Program-made: the position numbers and the translations under genes
Assembly: GCF_002127325.2 (NCBI RefSeq)
Contig: NC_035436.2
Coordinates: 111,561,591-111,625,590 of the forward strand
Direction of reading: 5' to 3'
DNA from: Helianthus annuus
Taxonomy: Eukaryota; Streptophyta; Magnoliopsida; Asterales; Asteraceae
Length of the DNA: 64,000 nucleotides
Shown here: positions 35,709-46,534 of the stretch, piece after piece
Numbering within the stretch: position 1 is the first letter of the stretch
How the letters are laid out: the number at the start of each line of letters is the position of its first letter
The notes under the pieces: generated by a model
What the model saw: only the letters and a program-made list of their open reading frames with translations
Database searches by the model: none
What the model was told of the DNA's origin: nothing

Positions 35709-36072
35709 TTTTGAAAAACAGAAAATGAAGAATGCAAGGTGTAAAGGAAACCGAAACTAACCTTAGAGAAGGAAGGTAAATGGCAGAAACTTGGAAAGAT
35801 TATGAATAAAATGGAGAGGATTTGCAATTATAAAATAAATGTAAACCTACAATAGGGGTAATAATGGCAAATAGTAATTTCTGCAAAACCGCCACCCTAT
35901 CAACTGCCATACATCAATCAAATCAACTGTCAGTTATTTAAAATTCAAATTCAAATATTAACTGCCTTCAGCCTTTCAAGCCATCAAGCAACGAACCCTT
36001 GAAACCTTCAGGCGATACAATACATGCATAAAAGTCAGAAGTCTTTGAGCTCATTACCCAAAAACCTATGAC

Positions 36073-36081
36073 TTGGGGGGC
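36073..36081 (+). other. Element D polypurine tract
   Basis: A TTGGGGGGC tract directly before the 3' LTR start TGATGACG. Confidence 0.8.
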
Positions 36082-36701
36082 TGATGACGGGGGTAGCCCA
36101 AGACTAAATAAAATGACTAAATATGCAAATGCTCAAATGGTTAAACGGTTCAATGGTTAAAAAGTTGTGAGATGGGAAAAGCGAGGCGGAAACAGTGGCC
36201 AGTCACATCCGGAGATCGCTTCACCAACCCATAGCCGCAAAAGCAAAGCAGGTCTGCACAATGCACGCTATTACCCAGGGGTCAAAAGCCTTTAACCCCC
36301 AAAAGGGGAAACCCTCCACTGCAAGCAAGGTTACTAGTCTAATACATTCTACTTCGGGAGATGTCTTCTCTTATAAATTGACACTTCATTTACTTCAGAA
36401 AACATCTCCTGGCCAGCTCTGATTCTCTAATCTCTGGTCATTCGTGTGGAGTACTTGCTTACATACAAGTCACTCCTTTTCACATCCACCACACACATTC
36501 CATTTGCTCTCACTTCCGAATCTGAGTACATTTCAGAGGAGGAATCTTCAGCAAATAATAACAACAAACTAGTAAACCTCCTTCCACGTCTCGCAAACGT
36601 GGGGGGACCCCGTGACCTGCGTTAGGCAAGGTTGAACCCTTCAACCCTTTTGCCTAACCAACCCAACTACTACCGTTGGTCTTGTATTTGTTGCATCAAC
36701 A
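36082..36701 (+). repeat. Element D 3' LTR, 620 bp, full length
   Basis: It runs from TGATGACGGGGG to GCATCAACA and is followed by the atacc target copy. Its first 122 bp match the truncated 5' LTR. A TATAAATT near 36371 may be the promoter. Confidence 0.92.
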
Positions 36702-36706
36702 ATACC

Positions 36707-36935
36707 TAATCTTTCATTTCAGTGCATGATGGAAGGTATGGTTTTGAGTTTTCAACCTCATCCTCAAGTTTCAACTAATATGGCCTAGAACAATAAACTA
36801 TATGCACAGGTGTGTGCATCTTTTTTTTATGATCACCATGTTTATAAATAAGGAAGGTGAGGATGATGGATGGTATTTTAGAAAATTAGTAATTGTAGAA
36901 TGTTACCGCTTCCTTTAGTTTTATTATTATGCATC
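36707..36935. other. Short unique stretch between elements D and G
   Basis: No gene is visible. It is the continuation of the sequence interrupted at 12923; nothing in it matches the AIRP2-like fragment upstream. Confidence 0.5.
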
Positions 36936-37078
36936 TTAGACCGTGGGGTATGGTGGGGCAAGAGTTTAGGGTATGGATTGACATAAGGATTATGGGGGCA
37001 CTCAATACACAAACCCAAGTTCTAGGGGTATGGTGGGCGTGGCTAGGCTGGCGTGGCCAAGCCACTTCAATTTTTTTA

Positions 37079-37082
<4 letters not shown>

Positions 37083-37123
<41 letters not shown>
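37083..37123. repeat. (TA)n microsatellite at left edge of element H
   Basis: About 20 TA dinucleotides directly abutting GGGATCGC, the left end of H. Confidence 0.95.
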
Positions 37124-37125
<2 letters not shown>

Positions 37126-37449
37126 GATCGCTAAAATGAAAACCACCTCTAGTTGTAAAAACCATGGGAACCACTTTCTAGCCTTTGGATCAACAAGATG
37201 AATGGATGAGATTAAAAGTAACAAAAATTAATATTAAATAGATTTTGTCTTATTATGTCTTTATTATTTTAATACAAAAGGGTATTTAAGTAAAATAACT
37301 CTTTTTTGTCTTTTTGCCTTTATTATTTTTTATTACTTTTTTGTTTTATTATATTACTTTTTAGTTTTATTATATTACTTTTTATTATTTAAAAAGATTT
37401 TTTTAGTAAAAACATTTTTAAATTTAAATTTTTTTAACAAAAGACAATT

Positions 37450-38560
37450 TTTTTTGCGGGCCGGTTTTTGCACGCCGGGTTTTTTTAACCGTCGTTTTTA
37501 CGCGCCGTTTTTTTACGCCGTTTTTTTACCGCCGTATTTTTACGCCGTTTTTTTAACGCGCTGTTTTTTAACGCCGTTTTTTAACGCGCCGTTTTTTTAA
37601 CGCGCCTTTTTTTACGCGCCGTTTTTTACGCGCCGTTTTTTTAACGCCGTTTTTTACGCGCCGTTTTTTTAACACGCCGTTTTAGCGTCCCATTTTCATG
37701 TCCCATTTTTACGCGCCCTTCACACGGCCCGTTTTACGCGCCGTTTTTTACGTTAACGTTTTTTTTTACATTTTACGCGCCAATTTTTACGTTAATGTTA
37801 TTTTACGTTTTACACGTCGGTTTTTTACGTTTTACGCCCCGGTTTTTTACGTTTTACGCGTCGGTTTTTTATGTGTCGGTTTTTTACGTTTTACGTGTCG
37901 GTTTTTTACGTTTTACGCCCCTATTTTTTATGTTTTACGCGTCGGTTTTTTACGTTTTACGTGTCGTTTTTTACGTTTTATGCCCCGGTTTTTTACGTTT
38001 TACGCGTCGGTTTTTTACGTTTTACGCGTCGGTTTTTTACGTTTTACGTGTCGGTTTTTTACGTTTTACGCCTCGGGTTTTTTACGTTAACGTTTTTTTT
38101 TTTTTTACATTTTACGCGCCAATTTTTACGTTAATGTCATTTTACGTTTTACACGACGGTTTTTTACGTTTTACGCCCCGGTTTTTTACGTCTTACGTGT
38201 CGGTTTTTTACGTTTTACGTGTCGGTTTTTTACGTTTTACGCCCCGGTTTTTTACGTTTTACGCGTTGGTTTTTTACGTTTTACGCGTCGGTTTTTTACG
38301 TTTTACGTGTCGGTTTTTTACGTTTTACGCCCCGGGTTTTTTACGTTAACGTTTTTTTCGGTTTTACGTTTTACGTTTTGCGTTTTACGTAAAACATTTT
38401 ACGTTTTACGTTAAACTTTTTATGTTTTTAAATGTTACGTTTTATGTAAAACTTTTTAAGTTTTAAGTTTTACGTTAAACTTTTTTACGTTTTACTTTTT
38501 TAAGTTTTACGTTAAACTTTTTACGTTTTACGTAAAAGTTTACGGTTGAACTTTTTTTTC
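37450..38560. repeat. T-rich tandem array, 22-bp unit, in element H
   Basis: From about 37780 to 38350 the unit GTTTTACGCGTCGGTTTTTT plus AC (22 bp) recurs about 25 times, with variants GTG, CCC or TTG in place of GCG. Flanking parts (37450-37780 and 38350-38560) are shorter, looser versions with TTTTTTACGCGCC or GTTTTACGTAAAAC motifs. The ORFs running through it repeat a short peptide and are artefacts of the repeat. Confidence 0.9.
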
Positions 38561-38599
38561 ACAAAGACTTTTTTACACGAAAACTTGTTTACGCAAAGA

Positions 38600-39750
38600 C
38601 GAACGCACCCATAAATCGCAAAGTCGGTAGGTGTCTCAGATATATGGTTATCATCATCGACTAGAGGGGGAAAACCAACAAAATCAAAACAAAGGGTATC
38701 TCGAAAAAAAAGATGTTTGGCTCACATTATCCGATAATCAAAAAGGCTGCAAAAGTGGGGTTGCAGGTTCAAAAAACCTACCCTCCGCCGTCCTTGCCGC
38801 GCCATCGTTATCTAAATTTACGTTTTTTTTTCATCATCGCCGCCCAAATTGACCATATCAAAACCCACAGTTTTTTTTTTCACCATCCAAACATTCAACA
38901 CATTCGAAATCACTGATCAAACATTTAACAGATTCACAAAATCACCAACAGATCAAGAACAGAAACACCCACTAAATAAGATCAAGAACAGAAACACCCC
39001 CAATATACCAAATCATAACAAATATTAAGATCAAAATCCCCAACAGATCAAAACAAGATCAAAATACCAAACATACCAAAATACCATCGGTATCATCATC
39101 ATCATTCAAGAACACATGTGAAGAACACTGGCCAAGAAATCACCAGAAAAATCAACTAAACCCAGAAAAAAAAAGAAGAACACAGGCCAAAAAATACCAG
39201 ATAAATCATCAACTAGTCGGGGAAGAGACCAGGGCCTCCGCTGCTCATGGCGGCGCTGCCGCCGGCCCACCACCCAGCCGTCGAACCGCCACCACCAGCC
39301 GCTAACCCACTGTTAGAACCACCGCCGCCGACCAACCACCACCGTAACATGTATGCGGTTAGAACGATCAAATCGGAGCTCGCTACCCCCCAATCGGAGC
39401 GGTGATGATGGCGGCGGTGATCGCCGGAGTAGGAGTGGGGGGGTCGCCGTATTAGGATTGGGATCGCCAGAGTATGAGGGTTGTGGTGGCGGATTCCCCA
39501 CTCCCCCACCTTTGCCAACATCACAAGGATATTAACATTATATTTGCCGTCAATCAGTGGAGGAAATCCTTTTATAATTGCCACCAACATCAGTGAGAAA
39601 TCCCTTTTTATTTTCGAAACATATCAATTGAGGAAATCATATTTTAATTGCCATCTCAGTGGAGAAGGATTTAAAAATGGGATGGGAAAGATAAGATGGA
39701 AGAAATAAAAAGGGGATCTGACATGTTATCATAAATGTGGAGAGAGGATA
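38600..39750. other. Element H right half, no gene
   Basis: It contains an AT-rich stretch with repeated aatcaccaacagatcaagaac-like motifs (about 38930-39070) and a GC-rich block of GCCGCC/CCACCA (about 39230-39480). ORFs in the latter are low complexity on both strands. I see no transposase motif. Confidence 0.5.
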
Positions 39751-39865
39751 GATTTGACTATGGGGTAAATGACCAATATACCCTTATTGTTGGCAAAATC
39801 TGATTGGTTGAGACTGGTTCTCATGGTTCTTACAACTGGAGGTGGTTTTCATTTTAGTGGCTCCC

Positions 39866-39877
39866 TATATATATATA
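39866..39877. repeat. Short (TA)n at right edge of element H
   Basis: Six TA dinucleotides after the right terminus GGCTCCC. Confidence 0.8.
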
Positions 39878-39941
39878 ACCATTAAAAACTACATAAACAT
39901 ACATAATAATTACAAAAAACATAGTATAAAAATAAAAACAA

Positions 39942-41216
39942 TCATTCTTCGTCGTCTTCGTCGGTTTCGAACCCAGGAATCGTTGAAACATGATCCACCA
40001 AATCAGATCGAAGGTTGTGATGTATATCCTTTGACTTGATCAAAAATTCATTTGACGCTTTATCTTCGTCTGTAACTGTTATGTTACATGGTTGGGGGTC
40101 ATCGTCATCATAGTAGGTAACGACCGCTCTACCTTCATCCTCCAAAATCATGTTGTGAAGAATGATACATGCGTACATCACGTTTCCAATCTAATCCTTG
40201 TCCCATAGTCGACAAGGCATTGCCACTTTCTTTAAAACACCGAACGCTCGCTCGACGTCTTTACGTGCAGCCATTTGTACCCTGTTAAACTTTAATCTCT
40301 TTGGATCTATGGTACCGTATCTTGTGAACGATTTTACGAAAACCCCCCACTCCGGGTAAATCCCATCAACTAGGTAGTACCCATATACGTACTCAACCCC
40401 GTTTACAAAGAAACTTCCTTTGGGTCCTATACCATTTACCCGATAATTGAAAAGGGGCGAGTGGTTTATGATGGTAATATCGTTATGTGAACCTGGCATA
40501 CCGAAAAAACACATGCCATATCCAAGGATCTTAGGACGCAACCGCTTCAAGCATGATGGCTGGCTTCCCGTGAAATCCACTCGTGTGAGCGCCTTGCCAT
40601 GCAGTTGGACAAAGTTCCCAAGGCCATTTCATACAATCTAAACTACCTAGCATCCCGGGTAGCCCATGATAATCTGTGTGATGTTCCGATATTTGTTGCA
40701 TGTCACTGAACGAGGGCTTTCTCAAATATCTTTTCTTATAAAGTTCTAAAATACACGAACAAAAGTTATGAAGACTTTCTCTAGCTACACGTGCAGACAT
40801 TTTTAAATAGTCATCCATAATGTCCGAACTATTGCCGTACGCTAACTGTCTAAGTGCGGGCGTGAACTTTTGCCACGTACTAAATCCTAATTGCCCGGTT
40901 ACATCAGGTTTTTGTTGGAAATAAACATACTTCTCCTCAAGATCTCTATATTTCCTTAAAAATAAGTTTCTACTCATACGAAAACGACGCCTAAACATTT
41001 TTTCATCATACTTAGGTTCCGCTGAGAAATAATCGCTTACCAACAAATTGTTGCAGTGTGCCGTTCACGAGCGATATACCTCCTCCGTTTAGGTTGCGAA
41101 GTCTCTTCCTCATCGTCTTCCACGATAGCTTTCACCACCGTCGCGATCGTTTGTAGAAATATTTCCACACAATCGTCAGATGATGATGACGATTCACTTG
41201 AACTTGAAGAATTCAT
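39942..41216 (-). pseudogene. PIF/Harbinger transposase (DDE_Tnp_4-like), frameshifted and interrupted
   Basis: The start is the ATG at 41216 (MNSSSSSESSSSSDD), with a Ser/Asp-rich leader and RRRYIARERHT. After a one-base shift near 41050-41060 the conserved body follows: VSDYFSAEPKYDEKMFRRRF, MSRNLFLRKY, then the first catalytic Asp in GSLDCMKWPW. GMPGSHND and YYLVDGIYPEW supply the second Asp, and KDVERAFGVLK the Glu of the DDE triad. LHNMILEDE marks the C-terminal end. Lesions: a TAA after LEAVAS near 40531, a shift in a T-run near 40510, and a TAG near 40191. The enzyme would cut at the TIRs and insert at TTA. This copy is inactive, but the triad residues remain. Confidence 0.9.
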
Positions 41217-41479
41217 GGCAAGATTGTGTTTTATGTGTTTGATATTGTGGGAGAAAAATGTTAAATATGGTAATGTATTTATACAGGAAAAAAGTTTTTT
41301 TTTTTAATACCCAACGGCTAGTTTTGTTGGCCAATCACATCCCGCCATGTCATATTGATAGACCCGCCCCACGCCCGGCCTTAAACTCCCGCCCAAGGGG
41401 CCACGCCCAAACCCAAACCTACCAGGGGTGGTGACTTGGGCGTTTATGGCCAACCCATGCCTCATACCCCACATTCTTA

Positions 41480-42095
41480 GTAAATATAAAAGTAAGAAAT
41501 CATTTTCAATATTTATCTTGACATCCAAAGTACCAAATCTCTTGATTAGTTGATTTTTTTTTTATTTCATTATTTTCTTATTTTGAGTAATTATATGTTT
41601 AGCCATGTTTATGCATTCAAATCACTTGCTACCATATTTTGATGTATACAAAAGAAAGTTAGAAGTCAACCCGAACTAAAGGAAGCAAATTGGTTGATAA
41701 AATAATTTTGGTAATCAAATTTGGTACTTTGGGGCCTTTTGTTTGATGTTTATTTTTGGATGTGGCCGAAAGCTAGGATTATTTTCCTGTGATGCATACT
41801 AACTTTGAAATGATTCGTCATCATAACATAATAGGCTACTTGGTTTTATTCACGAATTACTATTTTCATTGCCTTTTGCTTACCAATCTCGAATCTTCTT
41901 TTTGTGAATGATGGTATGTTCATGACTAAGCCTGCACCTTTCTTTCTTATGTGCATTAAATTTTTACTAATTTATTCTACAAAGATTGGAACAAAAACAT
42001 AAAAGAATCTTTTTTTGTTCAAGCTTACACCTTTCATGTACCTTTTTTTCTTCTATTTCAGTTTTAAACCCTTATAATTAAGCTCTTCCATAAAT
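41480..42095. other. AT-rich stretch between elements G and I, no gene
   Basis: No coding sequence or recognisable repeat. It is rich in T-runs and TTT/AAA words. Confidence 0.5.
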
Positions 42096-42259
42096 CCTTT
42101 GAGATTAAATATATTATTAATGTAATATTTAATCTTGTAGCCTTTATAATCATTTATATTATATTAGATCAAAATATATTAATAACCTATTAATAATTAG
42201 TTGGTAATTATTAATGGACCATATTACCCTTATTAACTAATTAGGTTTCCTCTTTGGCG

Positions 42260-42267
42260 TATAAATA
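42260..42267 (+). promoter_or_regulatory. Element I 5' LTR TATA box
   Basis: TATAAATA followed by AGGGG. RNA would start about 30 nt on, near 42295. No ATG occurs from there until 42429. The same box is at 58208-58215 in the 3' LTR. Confidence 0.75.
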
Positions 42268-42428
42268 AGGGGATTATTAGAGAGTTTAAGGGTTACACAA
42301 ATTACACAATCACAAACCCTCATAACATCAAATTCGTCTCTCTCCCCATAACCGAAATCTACCCTACTTTCGGTTCTTCACCATCATCACCTTACACCCT
42401 AAGGAGGAACCAGATCATCCTGACAATC

Positions 42429-42489
42429 ATGTCGAACTCGATGGCTGCATCTCTGACTGTATTCTCTGCTGGTCTGTCTGCTATAACAG
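42429..42489 (+). CDS. Predicted first exon of element I gag, encoded in the LTR
   Basis: The first ATG after the TATA box opens 20 codons (MSNSMAASLTVFSAGLSAIT) plus one base, ending ACAG before a consensus donor GTATGT at 42490. Joined to the acceptor at 53643-53644 (ttccactatcag), the leftover G plus CA gives GCA and the gag frame continues [10 protein letters not shown]. Without splicing the frame stops at TGA near 42526. The gag exon itself has no ATG until well inside the conserved region, so a 5' exon is needed. The 3' LTR copy keeps the ATG, the frame and the donor, with four base changes. The call is a prediction from sequence; RNA evidence is lacking. Confidence 0.72.
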
Positions 42490-42539
42490 GTATGTTATTC
42501 ATGTTTTCCATTACATTTAAACAGAACTGACCCAACATG

Positions 42540-42551
42540 TGGTATCAGAGC
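42540..42551 (+). other. Element I primer-binding site
   Basis: TGGTATCAGAGC two bases after the LTR end. Confidence 0.9.
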
Positions 42552-43047
42552 ATATGTTGATTAATCAGTTCTGGTTTTGTATCCATTATTCTGGGATCAA
42601 AAATCTGGAAAACGGAAGTTTTTTAAAGCCATATAAATCACGACTGTTTTCGGTTTTCTATGAGCCGAAATCAGTATTTTAAGAAAAGGGTGGTTAAATC
42701 ATGTCACCCGAAACCGTAAATGGGATAATAATATCCGAAATCTGTTAACTAAAATAATAAAATTTAGATTTCGGATCCCAGATTATGTTTTATTTTTTTT
42801 TTAGGGTTCATCATAATGTTCTAAAAAACTCGAAAATTCCCTAACTTTTGGAATATAATTTAGATTAGTGGGTGTTTTTACTGTTTTGATCTTAATTTTA
42901 TCCAATAAAGTTTTCGAAAACTGTTAAAGAGATAATCAGTTATTATTTACGAAATCTTTTGATAATTTAGATCAGCAATAAAACAGGAAACACTATCCCA
43001 CAATCCCTAAAATTTCGAATTTTCAGTTATCATCACAAAACAGCTGT

Positions 43048-43163
43048 TAACAGGGATTCGAGACCATCAGACTGCGAATTGAGATCATCAGATCTCGACT
43101 CGAGACCACAAGGTCTCGACTCAAAATCATAAAGGCTCTCAAATCTTTACAACTCGAGACTAA
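43048..43163. repeat. CTCGAGAC-rich array, left part, in element I leader
   Basis: Degenerate units with cgagaccat, tctcgactcgagaccac and aactcgagac. The array is split by J; the right part is at 52897-53120. Confidence 0.85.
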
Positions 43164-45451
43164 TGTCACACCCCGACCACGTGTAACAACAAAACGTGGT
43201 GGAAACGTCGGGGAGTGTTGTAACAGAATCATTGTTTCATAACACCTGGAAATTTAAATATTGTTTTATTGATTAAATGAACTCGTTGTTCTATTACAAT
43301 CACATAAGTACAACTATGATCTTCCAAGTTTTAAAGTTGCTAAGGCACGAGTCCATCCTAAATGTAGCATGCATCAACAATCATCTCAAGACAGCACCTG
43401 AAACATGTGTAAAAATAGGTACGTCAGCATAAAAATGCCTGTGAGATACATAGGTTTTGTGAAAACGGAGTTCATGACTTATGTTTGAGAAAATGTTTAG
43501 TCATGAACTTTGTAAATTTGCTTTGTCTTGTAAATCATTTAAAAAAAACGATAGGATCAGATGATATGTATAAATAAGAGAATAATGTATGGTTAACTGA
43601 ATAACCATGTAAAATGAGTTTGTATAAGTTAATTTGTTTGAAAAACAATGTTTTAATAAAACGTTTATGGTATATATAAAATATACCTTGGTTTTAAGAA
43701 AGTTGAATAAGTAATATATTAAAATATATTTCAGTTCCAATATTGTTAACCCAAGTGTACTAAATAACGCCACGGTATGTAATGCAATGAAAACACTTAT
43801 ATATAAGAAGTACCAGCGGCGTATCTACCATGTTTTCATCACATTACACTCGTTCCGTTATCTAAACACTAACCAAAACTAAATCGTTTGATAGATAGTA
43901 TATTAAATATACTTTAGTTGTTCAAAATAATAGTTTTCAGTAGTATATTGCAAGTATACCTTGGATTTATAAATAACACATTAAACCATGTTTTAGTTTT
44001 GTAACTAACATATCAGTATATGCTTTGGATGTGATAAATAACATATTAAACTATGTTTTAGTTATGTAAGTAACATATCACAATATGCTTTGGATGATTA
44101 CAAAATATATGTTGGTTCTGTACAATACCACACATGAGAGTATATCAAACTATACTTTTTGGGAGTATATCAAAATATACTTTAAAGGTGCGATTTAAGA
44201 ATTCATTCAGACTTGGTGCATCAAACTACACCTTTGAGACTATAGGGATACCACAAAGGAAATCCCTATTTGGATGGAGAAACGAATTGGTTTCAGACAT
44301 TCCATGACAACAGGAATGGGGTGTCTAATCCTATAGCGCTATATCATACTACCAATCGGTCTGGTGAACAAAATAAGTACTATTCCAACAATTACTTTTG
44401 TATCCTTGAGAAATCAGTGTTTAAACCATAGATAGTCATTTCGTTTGTCAAAAGATAAATACTAACATGTATAATCAATTATACTTTGAAATCATGAAAA
44501 TAACAGATAGGTACACATGCTTCACCCCAAAACAGTTGAAAACAGTAAAAGAGGGGAACTATGTACTCACCTGAGATTGCTTTGGATTCCTTGTATAATA
44601 ACCGGATAATGCTAAAGATCACGGAATATCAACGGCACCTAATAGGTAGCTTATGTTAATATACCGGACCAAATCGGAAGGATCGGACAGTACGCGGGTT
44701 CGTAAACCAAACGAGTATGGAGACTCGTGTAATATGGCTTAGCAAAGCCTACATACTAAAATGAAACCTAATCTAAGTGCTTACGGTCCATCACGACCCG
44801 TTTAGGTAGCTTATGCTACCCTAACGCGTCGTTCACGTAGAACGCGTTCGGAACGCCTAACATTGCGACCACAGGGTATAACCTCGGAAGGTTATAGCTA
44901 TGGTCACCTAATGTGTTTGGTCGGGTCCTAATGACCGACCAAATGGGTCGGGTTCGAAAGTATAAGCGATGGTTTAAATCGCTTACCTTACGACCCTATA
45001 TAAGCACTAAACTAAAAGTGACGAGCTAAGCATGTTAGAACATGCTTAACTAAGTTTAGAAACAGGTTTGGCATCAAAACAAACGGCTTTGATGCCCACG
45101 AGTAGTTTGGTTACAAAATACGCAAGAATGCGCATTTTGGCCGAAACTACGACTCGTCACTGAGCCTAGTTAACGTGGTGATCAGTAGGTATAGTCACTA
45201 CGGACTATAACCATCGTGATCACGCTCACGTTATGAAGTTCCATGAACTTCGCATCGACCATAAGCTGGTCAATACAGAAAGTCAACAAAACGTTGACTT
45301 TCGGACTCGAAAAGCGAATAAAAGAGCGAAAGAAGACTTACGAAGGGTCCCCGAGTGCAAATCAAGACCAAATAGCTCAGGTATGAAACAATGGTTTCAA
45401 CTTAGAGCTTCAAGATCTGATTTTGTGAATTTTACACTAAAGGGGGGGGGG

Positions 45452-45459
45452 TATTTATA
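45452..45459 (-). promoter_or_regulatory. Element J LTR TATA box (left copy)
   Basis: TATAAATA on the minus strand next to a run of ten C (minus). The copy in the other LTR is at 51821-51814, with nine C. Confidence 0.6.
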
Positions 45460-45646
45460 GGAAATGTGGAACCGTTAGGATCGTTTTATCGAATATCGTG
45501 CCTTGATCTCGTGCGTACATGTGTCCAGTGGATAAGTTCAGTGAACTTGACCCTTGGCTCTTCATTGGGTGAAAAGGCATCGTCCCTTGATCGAACGAAA
45601 GGCCAGATTCTGCATTAAATGCAAAATCTTTCTGTCAGACATGTTC

Positions 45647-45695
45647 ACGCGGCCCGCCTAAGGATTTGGCAAATCCTTACGCGCCCCGCCTAAGG
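45647..45695. promoter_or_regulatory. Hairpin with GC-rich direct repeats in element J LTR
   Basis: TAAGGATTTG and CAAATCCTTA (45659-45679) form a 10-bp stem around one base. They are flanked by acgcggcccgcctaagg and acgcgccccgcctaagg. The same arrangement is at about 52010-52058 in the other LTR. Confidence 0.75.
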
Positions 45696-46534
45696 TTCCC
45701 AGACCAGAATTTTCAATTTTGGTCCCTGCACTTCAGAAACACGTATTTTGGCCCATTTTTGGCACGTTTAAGCCCCGTTAACCTCATTTCAAGGCTCTAA
45801 GATGAAGTTAAAGTGTAGGGGACTTGAAATATGCTCAAAAATATTCCGGATGTCGGTTCGTTTGGCCGTACGATCGCGATGTTCGCTTAATTACGACGGA
45901 ATGCGCATAAGCGCGAAAGATGATCCAAATGACGCGACGAATGGATTTTTCTCATGCCAAACACTAAGGCATAATATTATAATGCTTACATAAATTTTCG
46001 GATGTCCGGATGTATTCAGAACGTAGGTTATGCGCGAAAGTGCAAACTTGTGCACTTTTTGACACTTTTAGCCCCTGAATGATCCAAAAGTTTGTTTTAG
46101 CATACCAAACCCCTCAAAGCCTATTTCTAAGCTATGTAAAGGATATATATGGTATGTTTAACTTATGGACATGTTCCGGAATGTTCGTTACAGTTCAAAT
46201 TGGCATACTTTCGCAGTTTGTCAAGTTTAGTCCCTGTAAGCGAATTAACTTGTTTTTGCCATACCAATGCCTTCAAAACTTATTTCTAAGTTATGTAAAG
46301 GTTATTTAAGGTATGTTAAGTGTATGATGGTCTCCCGGAGTATTTGTCGCATTAAACTGAGTACGTTTATGCACCAGTTTGCGTATAATTCTCCAGAAAG
46401 CGTTGTAGAGTATGAAATTGAACAAGAATTGATATGTGCAAAGCATACACATATTTATACAAATCCCAAGTATGAAATACAATATTTCCTTGGTTTGGCA
46501 TTTGTTTGATGGTTGAAGTGACACAGGTGTCACA

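Larger units (their letters stand above)
12924..36701 (+). mobile_element. Element D: Tat-clade Ty3/gypsy retrotransposon with two nested insertions
   Basis: The element starts with TGATGACGGGGG at 12924 and ends in GCATCAACA at 36701. The 5-bp target duplication atacc is present at 12919-12923 and 36702-36706. Domain order is protease, reverse transcriptase, RNase H, a second RNase H, then integrase; a second RNase H after the first and an antisense ORF before the 3' LTR are hallmarks of the Tat/Ogre/Retand clade. Elements E and F interrupt pol with clean target duplications; without them D is about 7.9 kb. The 5' LTR is cut to 122 bp and fused to the protease, so most of that LTR, the primer site and gag are deleted. 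Confidence 0.92.
37124..39865. mobile_element. Element H: 2.7-kb TIR DNA element inserted in (TA)n, inside element G
   Basis: The left end GGGATCGCTAAAATGAAAAC and the reversed right end GGGAGCCACTAAAATGAAAA form an imperfect inverted repeat of about 50 bp, continuing through ACCACCTC, AGTTGTAA and AACCATG. Both sides are TA runs, so the target duplication cannot be read. No transposase is encoded. The interior holds a T-rich tandem array (about 37450-38560) and an otherwise unremarkable right half with CA-rich and GCC-rich stretches. The superfamily is uncertain; TA-tract targeting recalls Micron-like and some Mutator-like MITEs. Confidence 0.75.
36939..41476 (-). mobile_element. Element G: PIF/Harbinger DNA transposon
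   Basis: TTA lies at both ends (36936-36938 and 41477-41479), the classic 3-bp PIF/Harbinger target duplication. The terminal inverted repeats are GACCGTGGGGTATGG at the left and, reversed, GAATGTGGGGTATGA at the right. A broken Harbinger-type transposase lies on the minus strand at 41216-39942. Element H and its TA tracts occupy 37083-39877 between the left terminus and the transposase; without them G is about 1.75 kb. No Myb-like second ORF is visible. Confidence 0.85.
42101..42537 (+). repeat. Element I 5' LTR, 437 bp (terminal TGT missing)
   Basis: It runs from GAGATTAAATATATT to GACCCAACA. It carries an AT-rich U3, TATAAATA at 42260-42267, and downstream an ATG at 42429 that opens the predicted first gag exon. 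Confidence 0.92.
43164..46534 (-). repeat. Element J 3' LTR, 3371 bp
   Basis: On the minus strand it starts TGTGACACCTGTG at 46534 and ends GGGGTGTGACA at 43164. It contains a hairpin at 45659-45679 and a minus-strand TATAAATA at 45459-45452 preceded by C-runs. Confidence 0.93.

Noticed and set aside
37698..38349. Long overlapping plus-strand ORFs (up to 184 codons) with repeated FYVLRVGFLRFT-like peptide
   Set aside because: They follow the 22-bp tandem unit, which keeps all three frames open; there is no start context or domain, so they are repeat artefacts.
39213..39590. Minus-strand 125-codon GC-rich ORF in element H
   Set aside because: Low-complexity Gly/Ser-rich translation with competing frames on both strands; no transposase motif.
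45233..46509. Plus-strand ORFs of 60-80 codons repeated in both J LTRs
   Set aside because: Present in both LTRs only because the LTRs are identical; they oppose the element's direction and show no recognisable protein features.
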